From assembly GCF_017876315.1 (NCBI RefSeq), contig NZ_JAGINU010000001.1, forward strand, positions 5,394,001 to 5,458,000: 64,000 nucleotides of DNA, read 5' to 3'. This document shows, piece after piece, positions 1-8,632 of this stretch. A model generated the notes under the pieces. It saw only the letters and a program-made list of their open reading frames with translations, was not told where the DNA came from and made no database searches. Both the position numbers and the translations under genes were made by a program. The DNA is from Pseudonocardia parietis (GTDB lineage: Bacteria; Actinomycetota; Actinomycetes; Mycobacteriales; Pseudonocardiaceae). Position 1 is the stretch's first letter. Every line of letters starts with the position of its first letter.

Positions 1-254
1 CCGAGGCGGCGGCCGCGGTACGGGCGGAGCTGGCCGGGGCGTTCACCGCCGCCTTCGCCGCGCGGGCCACCGGCGCCGCGGACGAGCGCGAGGCGGAGCT
101 GCGTGCGGAGCTGCTGCTCGCCTGGCTGCTGGGACTGAGCCTGGTGCACCCGCTGCTGCCCGACGGCGCGGTGGGCCGGGCCGAGCCGGGCGACGTCCAC
201 GCCCACGTCGGGCGCGCCGCCACCGCGCTGCTGGAGGATCCGCTCAGCGGGTGA
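1..254 (+). CDS. TetR-family regulator, C-terminal part
   Basis: The reading frame enters from the left edge and stops at TGA 252-254, leaving 83 residues of an Ala/Leu-rich helical protein. The pattern (a helix with LLLAWLLGLSLVHPLL, then a short final helix ending LLEDP) fits the C-terminal ligand-binding domain of TetR regulators. The DNA-binding half lies outside the window, so its target is unknown. It runs convergent to the SDR gene, whose stop overlaps its last codons. The family call is moderately sure; no function can be given. Confidence 0.6.
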   Translation, partial: EAAAAVRAELAGAFTAAFAARATGAADEREAELRAELLLAWLLGLSLVHPLLPDGAVGRAEPGDVHAHVGRAATALLEDPLSG

Positions 255-1224
255 GCCGGTCCACCTCGGCGCGGAAGCGTTCCCGCTGCCCGGCGGTCTC
301 CCGGGTGCGCGACAGGTAGTGCGTGGGGCGGGGCGTGCGGTCGTGCCAGAACCGGCCGGTCCCGATCGCCGAGGACGGCGCAGCGGCCAGCCACACCGCC
401 GTGTCGGCGCCCTGGGCCGGGGTGCGCAGCACCGGCCCGACGATCCGGTCGAACAACGGCAGCGACCCGGTGACGCCCGGTGTCGCGGCCCAGCCGGGGT
501 GCAGGGCGTGCACGGTGACGCCGCGGGGTGCGAGCTCGTCGGCGAGCAGGCCGGTCGCCACGACCTGCATCCGCTTGGTCCGGGCGTAGGCCGCGGTGCC
601 GCCGTAGTCACGCCGGGTGAACTGCAGGTCGTCGTCGTGCAGCGGCTGGGCGTACATCCCGCCGGACGAGACGATGATCACCCGCGAGTCGGTTCCCGAG
701 CGTTCCGCCCCGGTGGCGAGGGTGTCGGCGAGCAGCCGGGTCAGCAGCAGCGGGCCGAGGACGTGCACGGCCAGGGCCAACTCGTTGCCCTCGGACGTCT
801 CGGACCGCTGCTCCGGCATGAGCCCGGCGTTGTGCACGAGGACGTCGAGGGCGTCGGTCTCGGTCGCGAACCGGGTCGCGAACGCCCGCACCTGCGCCAG
901 CTCGCCGACGTCGCAGATCTGGATCGGCAGCCGCTCGCGGGACAGCCCGGGCACGGCGTCGGCGATCCGGTCCTGCGCCGCGCGCCCCTTGTCCATCGAC
1001 CGGACCAGCAGGTGGACGGTCGCGCCGAGCCGCGCCAAACCGGTCGCCGCCGCCTCCCCCAGCCCGCTGCCCGCCCCGGTGACCAGCGCGGTGCGCCCGG
1101 CCAGTGCGCCGCGCGGCGGGTCGGCCCGGTCACCGGTCCAGCCACGCCTGCGGAGCAGGTACCCGAGCTTCGAGTAGCCGGGAACCAGGGTCCGGTCGAG
1201 GACGGTGTCGAGCGCGGTCAGCAC
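244..1224 (-). CDS. SDR family oxidoreductase, DHRS12-like
   Basis: A 326-residue short-chain dehydrogenase. An N-terminal extension of about 45 residues (LTALDTVLDRTLVPGYSKL) precedes the Rossmann fold; this extension is typical of the DHRS12-like group. The cofactor motif TGAGSGLG, the NAG motif (VLVHNAG), the active-site Ser in VSSGG and the YxxxK (YARTK) are all present, so it should be a functional NAD(P)-dependent oxidoreductase. The start chosen is GTG at 1224, because the extension begins there; upstream sequence in the frame is low-complexity Arg/Gly and looks non-coding. The substrate is unknown. It lies downstream of cobF on the same strand, 62 bp away. Confidence 0.85.
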   Translation of the reverse strand: MLTALDTVLDRTLVPGYSKLGYLLRRRGWTGDRADPPRGALAGRTALVTGAGSGLGEAAATGLARLGATVHLLVRSMDKGRAAQDRIADAVPGLSRERLPIQICDVGELAQVRAFATRFATETDALDVLVHNAGLMPEQRSETSEGNELALAVHVLGPLLLTRLLADTLATGAERSGTDSRVIIVSSGGMYAQPLHDDDLQFTRRDYGGTAAYARTKRMQVVATGLLADELAPRGVTVHALHPGWAATPGVTGSLPLFDRIVGPVLRTPAQGADTAVWLAAAPSSAIGTGRFWHDRTPRPTHYLSRTRETAGQRERFRAEVDRLTR

Positions 1225-1286
1225 GTCACCGATCCGACCACAGTCCCGGGCCCGCCGCCCGGCGGGCACGGCAGGCGGAGGCCTGC

Positions 1287-2081
1287 TCAGCGGCCGTCGG
1301 CGCCCCGGCGCAGCAGGTAGGTGTCCATGATCCAGCCCTTGCGCTCGCGGGCGGCCGCCCGGATCTCGAGGATCTCGTCCGCCACCTCGTCGAGCGGGCC
1401 CGCGACCAGCAGCTCGTCCGGTGTGCCCAGGTAGGCACCCCAGTAGACGTGCAGGTCCGCGCGCTGCTCCGGCGGGAGCGTGGCGAAGGCCGTGCGGCCG
1501 TCCAGCATGACCACGACGTCGTCGACGTCGGCGGGCATCCCGTCGGCGATCCGCCGGCCGGTGGTGATCAGGACCGGCCGGCCGACCCGGTTGAGGATCA
1601 GCCGGTGGGCCGCGGCGAGGGCGGCGACGCTGGAGATGCCGGCGATCGACTCGACCGCCCACTCCCCCTCGATCCCGTCGAGGACCCGGTCGAGCAGCCG
1701 GAGCGTGCCGTCGTACAGCGACGGGTCGCCCCACACCAGGAAGGCGCCCGTCCCGCCGTCGGCGAGCTCGGTCGCGAGCATCTCCCGGTACAGCTCGGCC
1801 CGCCGGTCCTGCCAGTCGACGACGACGTCGCGGTACCGCCCGTCGTCGCGCTCGACCTCCGTGCCGCGGTCGCGATCGACCTCGGGCGCGGTGACGAGCC
1901 GGTGGCCGCCGTCCGGGCGGTGCCTGCCCAGGATCTCGGTGCGCAGGGCGAGCAGATCGTCCTTGACGTCGCCCTTGTCGATGACGAACACCACGTCGGC
2001 GCGCCGCAGGGCGGCCACCGCCTGGAGGGTCATGTGGTCCGGATCGCCGGCCCCGATCCCGATCACCAGCACCGTACGCAC
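1287..2081 (-). CDS. cobF: Precorrin-6A synthase (deacetylating)
   Basis: CobF uses S-adenosylmethionine to methylate C-1 of precorrin-5 and releases acetate, a step of the aerobic cobalamin (B12) ring pathway in the cytoplasm. The protein has the tetrapyrrole methylase start VLVIGIGAGDPDHMT, a WGDPSLYDGTLR segment and the CobF tail with RKGWIMDTYLLRR. Start GTG 2081 gives 264 residues beginning at the first beta strand; an ATG at 2153 would add 24 low-complexity residues and is less likely. No other cob genes are in the window. It is divergent from the GT4 gene across 147 bp. Confidence 0.92.
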   Translation of the reverse strand: MRTVLVIGIGAGDPDHMTLQAVAALRRADVVFVIDKGDVKDDLLALRTEILGRHRPDGGHRLVTAPEVDRDRGTEVERDDGRYRDVVVDWQDRRAELYREMLATELADGGTGAFLVWGDPSLYDGTLRLLDRVLDGIEGEWAVESIAGISSVAALAAAHRLILNRVGRPVLITTGRRIADGMPADVDDVVVMLDGRTAFATLPPEQRADLHVYWGAYLGTPDELLVAGPLDEVADEILEIRAAARERKGWIMDTYLLRRGADGR

Positions 2082-2228
2082 GCCACCGACCGTAATGGAC
2101 GGGAGCGGCCCGCCCGGCCGTGGCACCGGGTGAGTGCCCGCCACACCCGTCACCGGCCGTCGTCACTCGGTAGTGTCTCCGGGGCCGCCGACCGACGTAC
2201 CCGCTCCACCTCCGGGAGGCCGAAGCAC

Positions 2229-3395
2229 GTGAAGATCGCACATCTCGTCGAGTCCCTCGACTCCCGTGGCGTCGCCGCCGCGCTCACCGACCTGGCCGAG
2301 GCCGCTCCGGCCGCCGGGTTCGACGTCCTGGTGGTCGCCCTGACCCCGTCGGGCCACCCCGCCGTCGCCGCCCGGCTCGAACGCGCGGGTGCGGCCCCGG
2401 TGGAGCTGAACGTGGCGCCGTGGGACCCCCGCGCCGTGTTCAAGGTCGTCTCGGCGCTGCGCGCGCACGGCGTCGACCTGGTCCACACGCACGGCCTGCG
2501 ACCGGACGTCGTCGGGTCGGCCGCGGCCGTCCGCCTGCGGCTCCCGGCGGTCTCGACCCTGCACCACATCCACACCGAACCCGCGGACCGCGGCGACCAC
2601 CTCCGCCGGACGGCGAAGATCCTCGCCCGCAAGCGGTTCATGACCCGCACGATCGCGACGTCGGCGCTGCAACGGGACTGGTACCGCCAGGTCGCAGGCT
2701 CGACCGCCGGACTCTCGGTCATCCCGGACGGCGCCGCCGACCCGGGCGCCGGAACCCCGGAGTCGGCCGCCCGGCTGCGCCGCGGGCTCGGCGTCGACGA
2801 GAACGAGGTCGTCGCCGTCTCGGTGGCGCCGATGCGCCGCGGAAAGGGCCAGGACATGCTGCTCGACGCGGTCGCGGAGCTGGCCCCGGAGGAGCCGGTC
2901 ACCGTGGTCCTCGGCGGCGACGGCCCGCTGCGGCCGTGGCTGGAGTCCCGGGTGGCCGGCGACGACGCGTTGTCCGGCCGGGTCACGTTCCGCCGGGCGG
3001 GCGACCCGGTCGAGCTGCTGCGGGCCGCCGACATCCAGCTGCACACCACGCGGCACGACACGATGCCGCGGATGCTCGTGCTCGGTCAGGGCACCGGGAC
3101 ACCCGCCGTCGCGACCCGGGTCGGTGGGATCCCGGAGATCGTCACCCGGGACACCGGCGCGCTCACGCCGGTGTCGGCGTCCCGGATCGCGGACGAGCTG
3201 GTCCGGATGGCGCACGACCCGGAGCTGCGGGCCCGGCGCGGTGCGGCGGCCCGGGCGCGGTTCCTGGAGCGCTTCGAGTCCTCACGCTGGGCGGCGCGGC
3301 TCGGCGAGGTCTACCGCAGCGCGCTCGGGTACGTCGACGCCCCGGTCGCGGCCGAGCTCGATGCACCGGAGGCGGTCGCACCGGGCGGGGCATGA
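2229..3395 (+). CDS. Glycosyltransferase family 4 protein
   Basis: A 388-residue GT-B fold protein. The N-terminal domain starts with VKIAHLVESLDSRGVAAAL, the family glycine-rich turn; HTHGLRPDVVG is the usual acceptor-domain motif, and VAPMRRGKGQDMLLDA starts the nucleotide-sugar domain. Start GTG 2229 follows a GGGAGG ribosome site at 2213-2218. The donor-binding E-x7-E motif expected before GTPAVATRVGGIPEIV is degenerate: the segment reads HDTMPRMLVLGQG, with Asp for the first Glu and Leu for the second. Donor and acceptor are unknown, and activity is not certain. It stands alone between divergent cobF and the convergent FAH gene. Confidence 0.8.
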   Translation: MKIAHLVESLDSRGVAAALTDLAEAAPAAGFDVLVVALTPSGHPAVAARLERAGAAPVELNVAPWDPRAVFKVVSALRAHGVDLVHTHGLRPDVVGSAAAVRLRLPAVSTLHHIHTEPADRGDHLRRTAKILARKRFMTRTIATSALQRDWYRQVAGSTAGLSVIPDGAADPGAGTPESAARLRRGLGVDENEVVAVSVAPMRRGKGQDMLLDAVAELAPEEPVTVVLGGDGPLRPWLESRVAGDDALSGRVTFRRAGDPVELLRAADIQLHTTRHDTMPRMLVLGQGTGTPAVATRVGGIPEIVTRDTGALTPVSASRIADELVRMAHDPELRARRGAAARARFLERFESSRWAARLGEVYRSALGYVDAPVAAELDAPEAVAPGGA

Positions 3396-3401
3396 TTCCC
3401 G

Positions 3402-4202
3402 TCATGGAGCCGGGCGGTCGGCGACCGGGTTGGTGAGGGCGCCGATGCCCTCGATCTCGACGGTGACCCGGTCCCCCGCCACCATCGGCCCCACCCCGGC
3501 CGGGCTCCCGGTCAGCACCACGTCACCGGGGCTCAGGGTGATCCACCGGGTCACCCAGGCCAGGATCGCCGGCACCGAGAAGATCATCCGGCCGGTGTCG
3601 GACTCCTGGACCGTGCGGTCACCGAGCCGGGTCCGCAGCGCCAGCGCGCCGGTGCCGGCGTCGGTCTCGATCCACGGCCCGAGCGGGCAGAAGGTGTCGG
3701 CGCTCTTGGCCCGGGTCCACTGCCCGTCGGCACGCCAGTCGTGCGCGGTGACGTCGTTGGCGCAGGTCAGGCCGAGTACGTGGGTCATCGCGTCGCGCTC
3801 GGTGACGTCGCGGGCGGTCCGGCCGATCACCACGGCCAGCTCGCCCTCGTACTCCAGCCGCTCCACCTGCGCGGGCCGCAGCACCGGCTCGCCCGGCCCG
3901 GCGACGGCGTTCGGCGCCTTGAGGAACAGCGCCGGGTGCTCCGGCCAGGGCCGCCCCTTCTCCTCGAGCTGGCAGGGATAGTTGCTGCCGACGCACACGA
4001 TGGTGCGGGGGTCGCACGGGGCGAGCAGCCCGACCTCGTCGAGCCGGCCGACGACGGCGCCGGGGCGGCGGCCGGGGCCGGGGCCGGGGCCAGGAGCGGG
4101 CGCTGACGGGTCGAGCGCCCGGACCAGGTCCCCGTCCGCGCTCGGCTCCACACAGCCCTGCCGGACGGTCCCGTCGCCGTCGGTGAACCGGACGAGCCGC
4201 AC
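3402..4202 (-). CDS. Fumarylacetoacetate hydrolase-fold protein
   Basis: A 266-residue FAH-superfamily enzyme, a group of metal-dependent C-C hydrolases, decarboxylases and tautomerases acting on oxo-acids. Metal-binding region: YEGELAVVIGR supplies two Glu; CANDVTAHD and GSPAGVGPM are the other family blocks. A Gly-Pro repeat linker (APGPGPGPGR) lies near residue 40. Start GTG 4202 was chosen because it sits 4 bp after the stop of the FAD/Fe-S dehydrogenase, which places it last in a three-gene operon. With a dehydrogenase and an aminotransferase upstream, it probably acts on a 2-oxo acid; the exact substrate is not known. Confidence 0.85.
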   Translation of the reverse strand: MRLVRFTDGDGTVRQGCVEPSADGDLVRALDPSAPAPGPGPGPGRRPGAVVGRLDEVGLLAPCDPRTIVCVGSNYPCQLEEKGRPWPEHPALFLKAPNAVAGPGEPVLRPAQVERLEYEGELAVVIGRTARDVTERDAMTHVLGLTCANDVTAHDWRADGQWTRAKSADTFCPLGPWIETDAGTGALALRTRLGDRTVQESDTGRMIFSVPAILAWVTRWITLSPGDVVLTGSPAGVGPMVAGDRVTVEIEGIGALTNPVADRPAP

Positions 4203-4206
4203 CGGT

Positions 4207-7161
4207 TCAGCCCCGCCCGCCGAGTGCCTCGCGCACCAGCTCCAGCGGATGCCAGGCGGTCCGCCCGACACCGTGGAAGATCTGCTGGCGGCACGACACC
4301 CCGGTCGCGGCGACCAGCGTGTCGTCCGGCTCGGACTCGATCGCCGGGAACAGCCGGTCCCGCCCGACCGCCATCGACGTGTCGTAGTGCTCGGCCTCGA
4401 ACCCGAACGAACCGGCCATCCCGCAGCACCCCGAGTCGATCTCGGCGACCTCCAGGCCCGGGATGCGGCGCAGCAGGGCGAGCGTCGCGGCCGTGCCGAC
4501 CTCCGCCTTCTGGTGGCAGTGCCCGTGGAACACCACCCGCCGCCCGCTCAGGCCCGACACCTCCGGCAGCCGGAGCCTGCCGTCGTCGATCGCCTCGACC
4601 AGGAGCTCCTCGACCTGCCGGACCCGCGCGGCGACCTGCTCGGCCTCCGGCGTGCGGCCGAGCAGCGCCAGCGTCTCGTCCCGCAGCGTGAACACGCACG
4701 ACGGCTCGCACCCGACGATCGGCGAGCCGAGATCGGTGTCCCGGGCCAGCGAGGTGACCAGGCCGGACGCCTTGCGCCGGGCGTCGTCGACCAGGCCCTT
4801 GGACAGGCTCGACCGGCCGCAGCAGCCCCCGCCGGCCAGCTCGACGGTCCACCCGGCGCGTTCGAGCAGCTCGATGGCGGCCCGGCCGATGTGCGGCTCG
4901 GTGTAGGTGGTGAAGGAGTCGGCGAGCCAGTTCACGGTGCCGGCGCCGCCCGGTGCGGGCCGGTCCCGGCGCCGGTTCCAGCGCACCAGGTTCTGCCGGG
5001 CGAACCGGGGCAGCGGCCGGGCCGCGCTGATCCCGACGGTGCGTTCCAGCAGCGCCCGCAACGGACCGATCCGGTTCGGCAGGTTCGACAGCGGGGCCGT
5101 GGCCGACCCGAGCCGGTTGAGCGAGCGGATCGCGCCGAACACCCGCGAGCGCAGCGGTGTCCCGTGCTGTTCGTGGTGGTGGTACAGCGCCTCGGACTTC
5201 AGCGACGCCATGTCGACACCCATCGGGCACTCGCTCTTGCACGCCTTGCAGCCGAGGCAGAGATCGAGGATCTCGTGCAGCCGCTCGTCGCCGAGTGCCG
5301 CCGCCGGGTCCGGCTCGGACAGCGCCTTGACCAGCGCGTTCGCCCGGCCCCGCGTGGAGTGCTCCTCCTGCAGTGTCACCTGGTACGACGGGCACATCAC
5401 CCCGTCCGACGACTTGCGGCACAGCCCGATGTTCATGCACCGGTCGGCGGCGTCGCGCATGGTCGTGCCCCCGCCCGCGCCGATCACCTCGAACGAGAGC
5501 GCAGTGTTCAACGGCGGTGCCGGGGGCAGCGCGTCGCGGTCGCGCAGGTTGTCGGTCATCGGCGGCGCGTCGACGATCTTGCCGGGGTTCATCACGCCCG
5601 CCGGGTCGAACAGCCGCTTGACCTCGCGCATCGCCTCGTAGAGCTCGTCGCCGAAGATCTCCCGGTTGAACTCCGAGCGGGCCAGGCCGTCGCCGTGCTC
5701 GCTGGAGTTGACCCCGCCGTACTCGGCGACCAGATTCTTGATCTTCTCGGCGACCACCCGCATCGTGTCGACCTGCTCGGGATCGGTGAGATCGACGAAC
5801 GGGCGGATGTGCAGGCAGCCGACCGAGCAGTGGCCGTAGAACCCGGCCTCGAGGCCGTGCTCGTCGAGGATCGCGGCGAACCGCTCGGTGTAGGAGGCCA
5901 GGTGCTCGGGGGCGACCGCGGTGTCCTCGATGAACGCCAGCGGGCGCCGGGTGCCCTCCCCGGCCGCCATCAGCAGCCCGAGGCTGGACTTGCGGACCTT
6001 CAGCAGCGCGGCCTGCTCGGCCGGGGTGACCAGCTTGAGGGTGTGGTAGCCGTGCCCGTGCCGCTGCCAGAGATCGGCGACCGCGTCGACCTTCGCGACG
6101 AGCTCGTCGGTGTCGTCGCCGGAGAACGACACGAACAACAGCGCCGCCGGGTCCCCGACGAGATGGTTGCCCAGGTCGGCGTACTCGATCTTGCGGCGGG
6201 ACAGGTCGAGGATCGTCTTGTCCATCATCTCGACCTGGTGCGGCGAGCAGCTCAGCGCGTCCAGGGTCGCCGAGATCGCCCCGTGGGTGGTCGCGAAGTG
6301 CCCGACCGCGTACACGGTGCGCTTCGGCTTCGGGACGAGATCGACGACGGCGCGGGTCGCCAGTACCAGGGTCCCCTCGGCGCCGACGACGAACTTCGCC
6401 AGGTCGAACGGGTTCGCCTCGCCGTAGCCGGCGAGCCGGTCGAGCCGGTAGCCGCAGGCCCGCCGCCAGAACAGCGGCATGCCCTCGGCGATCGTCTTCT
6501 CGTGTGCGGTGACCAGCTCGGGCAGCTCCCGGTAGATCCGGCCCTCGAGGGTGTCGGCCTCGGCGCGCCGTAGCCGCTCGTTCTCGTCGACCGGCTCGAG
6601 GCGGGCGGTGGACCCGTCGGAGAGGACGACGTCGAGCGCCCGGATGTGGTCGATCGTCATCCCGAAGGTGAGCGAGCCGCTACCCGCCGAGTTGTTGCCG
6701 AGCATCCCGCCGATGGTCGCCCGGTTGCTGGTGGAGGTGTCGGGCCCGAACATCAGCCCGTGCGCGGCGGCCGCCTGGTTGAGCTGGTCCTGCACGACCC
6801 CGGTCTCGACGACGGCGGTGCGTGCTGCCGGGTCGATCTCGACGATCCGGTTCAGGTGCCGGGACAGGTCCAGCACCAGCCCGGGGCCGACGGTCTGCCC
6901 GGCAAGGCTGGTGCCCGCCCCGCGGGGCACGACCGGGACGCCGTACTCGCCCGCGGTCCGCACGGCCGCGGCGACGTCGTCGTGGGTCCTCGGGAAGACG
7001 ACGCCCAGCGGCGTGATCGCGTACATGCTGGCGTCCCGGGAGAACAGGTGCCGGGTGTAGTCGTCGAAGGCGACCTCGCCGCTCACCCGGGAACGCAGCG
7101 CGTCCTGGAGACCGGCGGGTGCGGGGGCCGGGCGGGCGGGACGGGTCAGCTCGGCGGTCAT
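4207..7161 (-). CDS. FAD-linked dehydrogenase fused to Fe-S/CCG domain
   Basis: A 984-residue fusion in the D-lactate/D-2-hydroxyglutarate dehydrogenase group. The N-terminal half is an FAD-binding PCMH domain (PRGAGTSLAGQTVGPG near 80-95, GGMLGNNSAGSGS) followed by an FAD-oxidase C domain with GHCSVGCLHIRP and a Glu-His-Gly-Asp segment. From about residue 575 come iron-sulfur cysteines (CMNIGLC, then CLGCKACKSECP) and two CCG domains (GGGCCGRS, DSGCCGMAG) that pass electrons to a quinone-type acceptor. It should oxidise a 2-hydroxy acid to the oxo acid. It is 58 bp downstream of the aminotransferase and probably in the same transcript. Confidence 0.9.
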   Translation of the reverse strand: MTAELTRPARPAPAPAGLQDALRSRVSGEVAFDDYTRHLFSRDASMYAITPLGVVFPRTHDDVAAAVRTAGEYGVPVVPRGAGTSLAGQTVGPGLVLDLSRHLNRIVEIDPAARTAVVETGVVQDQLNQAAAAHGLMFGPDTSTSNRATIGGMLGNNSAGSGSLTFGMTIDHIRALDVVLSDGSTARLEPVDENERLRRAEADTLEGRIYRELPELVTAHEKTIAEGMPLFWRRACGYRLDRLAGYGEANPFDLAKFVVGAEGTLVLATRAVVDLVPKPKRTVYAVGHFATTHGAISATLDALSCSPHQVEMMDKTILDLSRRKIEYADLGNHLVGDPAALLFVSFSGDDTDELVAKVDAVADLWQRHGHGYHTLKLVTPAEQAALLKVRKSSLGLLMAAGEGTRRPLAFIEDTAVAPEHLASYTERFAAILDEHGLEAGFYGHCSVGCLHIRPFVDLTDPEQVDTMRVVAEKIKNLVAEYGGVNSSEHGDGLARSEFNREIFGDELYEAMREVKRLFDPAGVMNPGKIVDAPPMTDNLRDRDALPPAPPLNTALSFEVIGAGGGTTMRDAADRCMNIGLCRKSSDGVMCPSYQVTLQEEHSTRGRANALVKALSEPDPAAALGDERLHEILDLCLGCKACKSECPMGVDMASLKSEALYHHHEQHGTPLRSRVFGAIRSLNRLGSATAPLSNLPNRIGPLRALLERTVGISAARPLPRFARQNLVRWNRRRDRPAPGGAGTVNWLADSFTTYTEPHIGRAAIELLERAGWTVELAGGGCCGRSSLSKGLVDDARRKASGLVTSLARDTDLGSPIVGCEPSCVFTLRDETLALLGRTPEAEQVAARVRQVEELLVEAIDDGRLRLPEVSGLSGRRVVFHGHCHQKAEVGTAATLALLRRIPGLEVAEIDSGCCGMAGSFGFEAEHYDTSMAVGRDRLFPAIESEPDDTLVAATGVSCRQQIFHGVGRTAWHPLELVREALGGRG

Positions 7162-7219
7162 CGTGGTGGGTCCTCTCGCGACGGTGCGACGGGGGATGTC
7201 CGGAGGGAGCGGCGCGGGC

Positions 7220-8386
7220 TCAGCCGGCCTGCAGGCGCTCCAGCGCGGCGTCCAGCCCGCCCGGGTCGATCTTCACCCCGGCCAGGGTCAGTCCCATCTG
7301 GACCCCCGCGAGGGTCCCCGCCAGGGTCAGGTCGTTGAACGAGCCGAGGTGCCCGATCCGGAAGACCTTCCCGGCGAGCTTGCCCAGCCCGGCGCCCAGC
7401 GACATGTCGAAGCGGTCGAGGATGACCGCCCGGACCTTGTCGGCGTCGACGTCGGCGGGCACCAGCACCGCGGTGAGCGCCCCGGAGTGCTCGCGCTCGT
7501 CGAGGCACAGCACCTCCAGGCCCCACCCGCGCACGGCGGCCCGGGTGGCCTCGGCGTGCCGGGCGTGCCGGGCGAAGACGTTCTCCAGGCCCTCGTCGTA
7601 CAGCAGGCGCAGGGCCTCGCGCAGGCCGTACATCAGGTTCGTGTTCGGGGTGTAGGTGAAGAAGCCGCGCTCGTTCGCGGCGAGCATCGGGCCCCAGTCC
7701 CAGAAGACGCGCGGCAGGGTCGCGGTCCGCGAGGCCGCCAGCGCCTTGTCGCTGATCGCGTTGAAGCTCATGCCCGGCGGCAGCATCAGGCCCTTCTGCG
7801 AGCCGGCGACCGTGACGTCGACCCCCCACTCGTCGTGCCGGTAGTCGATCGACCCGAGCGAGGAGATCGTGTCGACCAGCAGCAGCGCCGGGTGCCCGGC
7901 GGCGTCGATCGCCGCCCGGATCTCCGGGATCCGGCTGGTCACCCCGGTCGAGGTCTCGTTGTGCACCACGCAGACGGCCTTGATGCGGTGCCCGGTGTCG
8001 GCCGCCAGCCGCTCCTCGACGATCGCCGGGTCGGCACCGTGGCGCCAGTCGCCCGGCACGAAGTGGACCTCCAGCCCGAGCCGGCCCGCCATCTCCTGCC
8101 ACAGCGTGGCGAAGTGCCCGGTCTCGAAGGTGAGCACGGCGTCACCGGGGTTCAGGGTGTTGACCAGCGCGGCCTCCCACGCCCCGGTACCGGTGGCCGG
8201 GTAGATCACGACGGGGTTCGTGGTCCCGAACACCGGCCGGATGTCGCGTAGCAGCTCACGACCCATCGCCTGGAACTCCGGGCCCCGGTGGTCGATCGTC
8301 GGCGCCGCCATCGCCCGGAGCACGGAGTCCGGGACGTTGGTGGGACCGGGGATCTGCAGGAAATGGCGCCCTGCCGCGTACGTCAT
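7220..8386 (-). CDS. Class V aminotransferase (serine/alanine-glyoxylate type)
   Basis: A 388-residue PLP enzyme of the serine-glyoxylate/alanine-glyoxylate aminotransferase family. The start IPGPTNVPDSVLRA and the HRGPEF motif are diagnostic; PLP binds Lys198 in GSQKG, with Asp172 in VDTISSLG. ATG 8386 follows GGAGG at good spacing, so the upstream in-frame codons are not used. Members of this family exchange an amino group between an amino acid and glyoxylate or another oxo acid; related enzymes include the aspartate-glyoxylate aminotransferase of the beta-hydroxyaspartate cycle, but no other gene of that cycle is seen here. It leads the operon with the FAD/Fe-S dehydrogenase and FAH protein. 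Confidence 0.88.
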   Translation of the reverse strand: MTYAAGRHFLQIPGPTNVPDSVLRAMAAPTIDHRGPEFQAMGRELLRDIRPVFGTTNPVVIYPATGTGAWEAALVNTLNPGDAVLTFETGHFATLWQEMAGRLGLEVHFVPGDWRHGADPAIVEERLAADTGHRIKAVCVVHNETSTGVTSRIPEIRAAIDAAGHPALLLVDTISSLGSIDYRHDEWGVDVTVAGSQKGLMLPPGMSFNAISDKALAASRTATLPRVFWDWGPMLAANERGFFTYTPNTNLMYGLREALRLLYDEGLENVFARHARHAEATRAAVRGWGLEVLCLDEREHSGALTAVLVPADVDADKVRAVILDRFDMSLGAGLGKLAGKVFRIGHLGSFNDLTLAGTLAGVQMGLTLAGVKIDPGGLDAALERLQAG

Positions 8387-8443
8387 ATGTCCTCCACGCT
8401 CGGTGCCGGTCTGTCGCACGGCGAAATCCGGCCTCGCCAGTAG

Positions 8444-8453
8444 ACGGTATACC
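8444..8453. promoter_or_regulatory. Candidate GntR operator
   Basis: The sequence ACGGTATACC contains the palindrome GGTATACC at 8446-8453. The 9-mer ACGGTATAC recurs, on the other strand, at 10867-10875 just upstream of the GntR gene. It lies in the 246-bp divergent region between the aminotransferase operon and the transporter, where an operator could control both. FadR-type GntR sites are short palindromes of this kind. This is inferred from two copies only. Confidence 0.4.
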
Positions 8454-8632
8454 TGGTTACAGTCTTCCGTCGAGACACCCGAACCGACCACGGAGCACAC
8501 GCGCAGTGTGATCCGGCCTACACCCCCGGAGGAACCGAACTTCCGCGAAGCGGAATGGTGGCCGCCACGCGAGGCCGCCTCTCACGTCCCTGCCTGTGTC
8601 AATGCCGACCACAGAGGATCCAGAGGATCGAG

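Noticed and set aside
3982-6573. 863-residue open frame opposite the FAD/Fe-S dehydrogenase
   Set aside because: It is Arg/Pro/Gly-rich low-complexity translation, antisense to a gene with clear cofactor motifs; long chance frames are normal at this GC content.
7220-8386. Beta-hydroxyaspartate cycle aminotransferase
   Set aside because: The dehydratase, aldolase and iminosuccinate reductase of that cycle are not nearby; the sequence alone cannot separate this from serine- or alanine-glyoxylate types.
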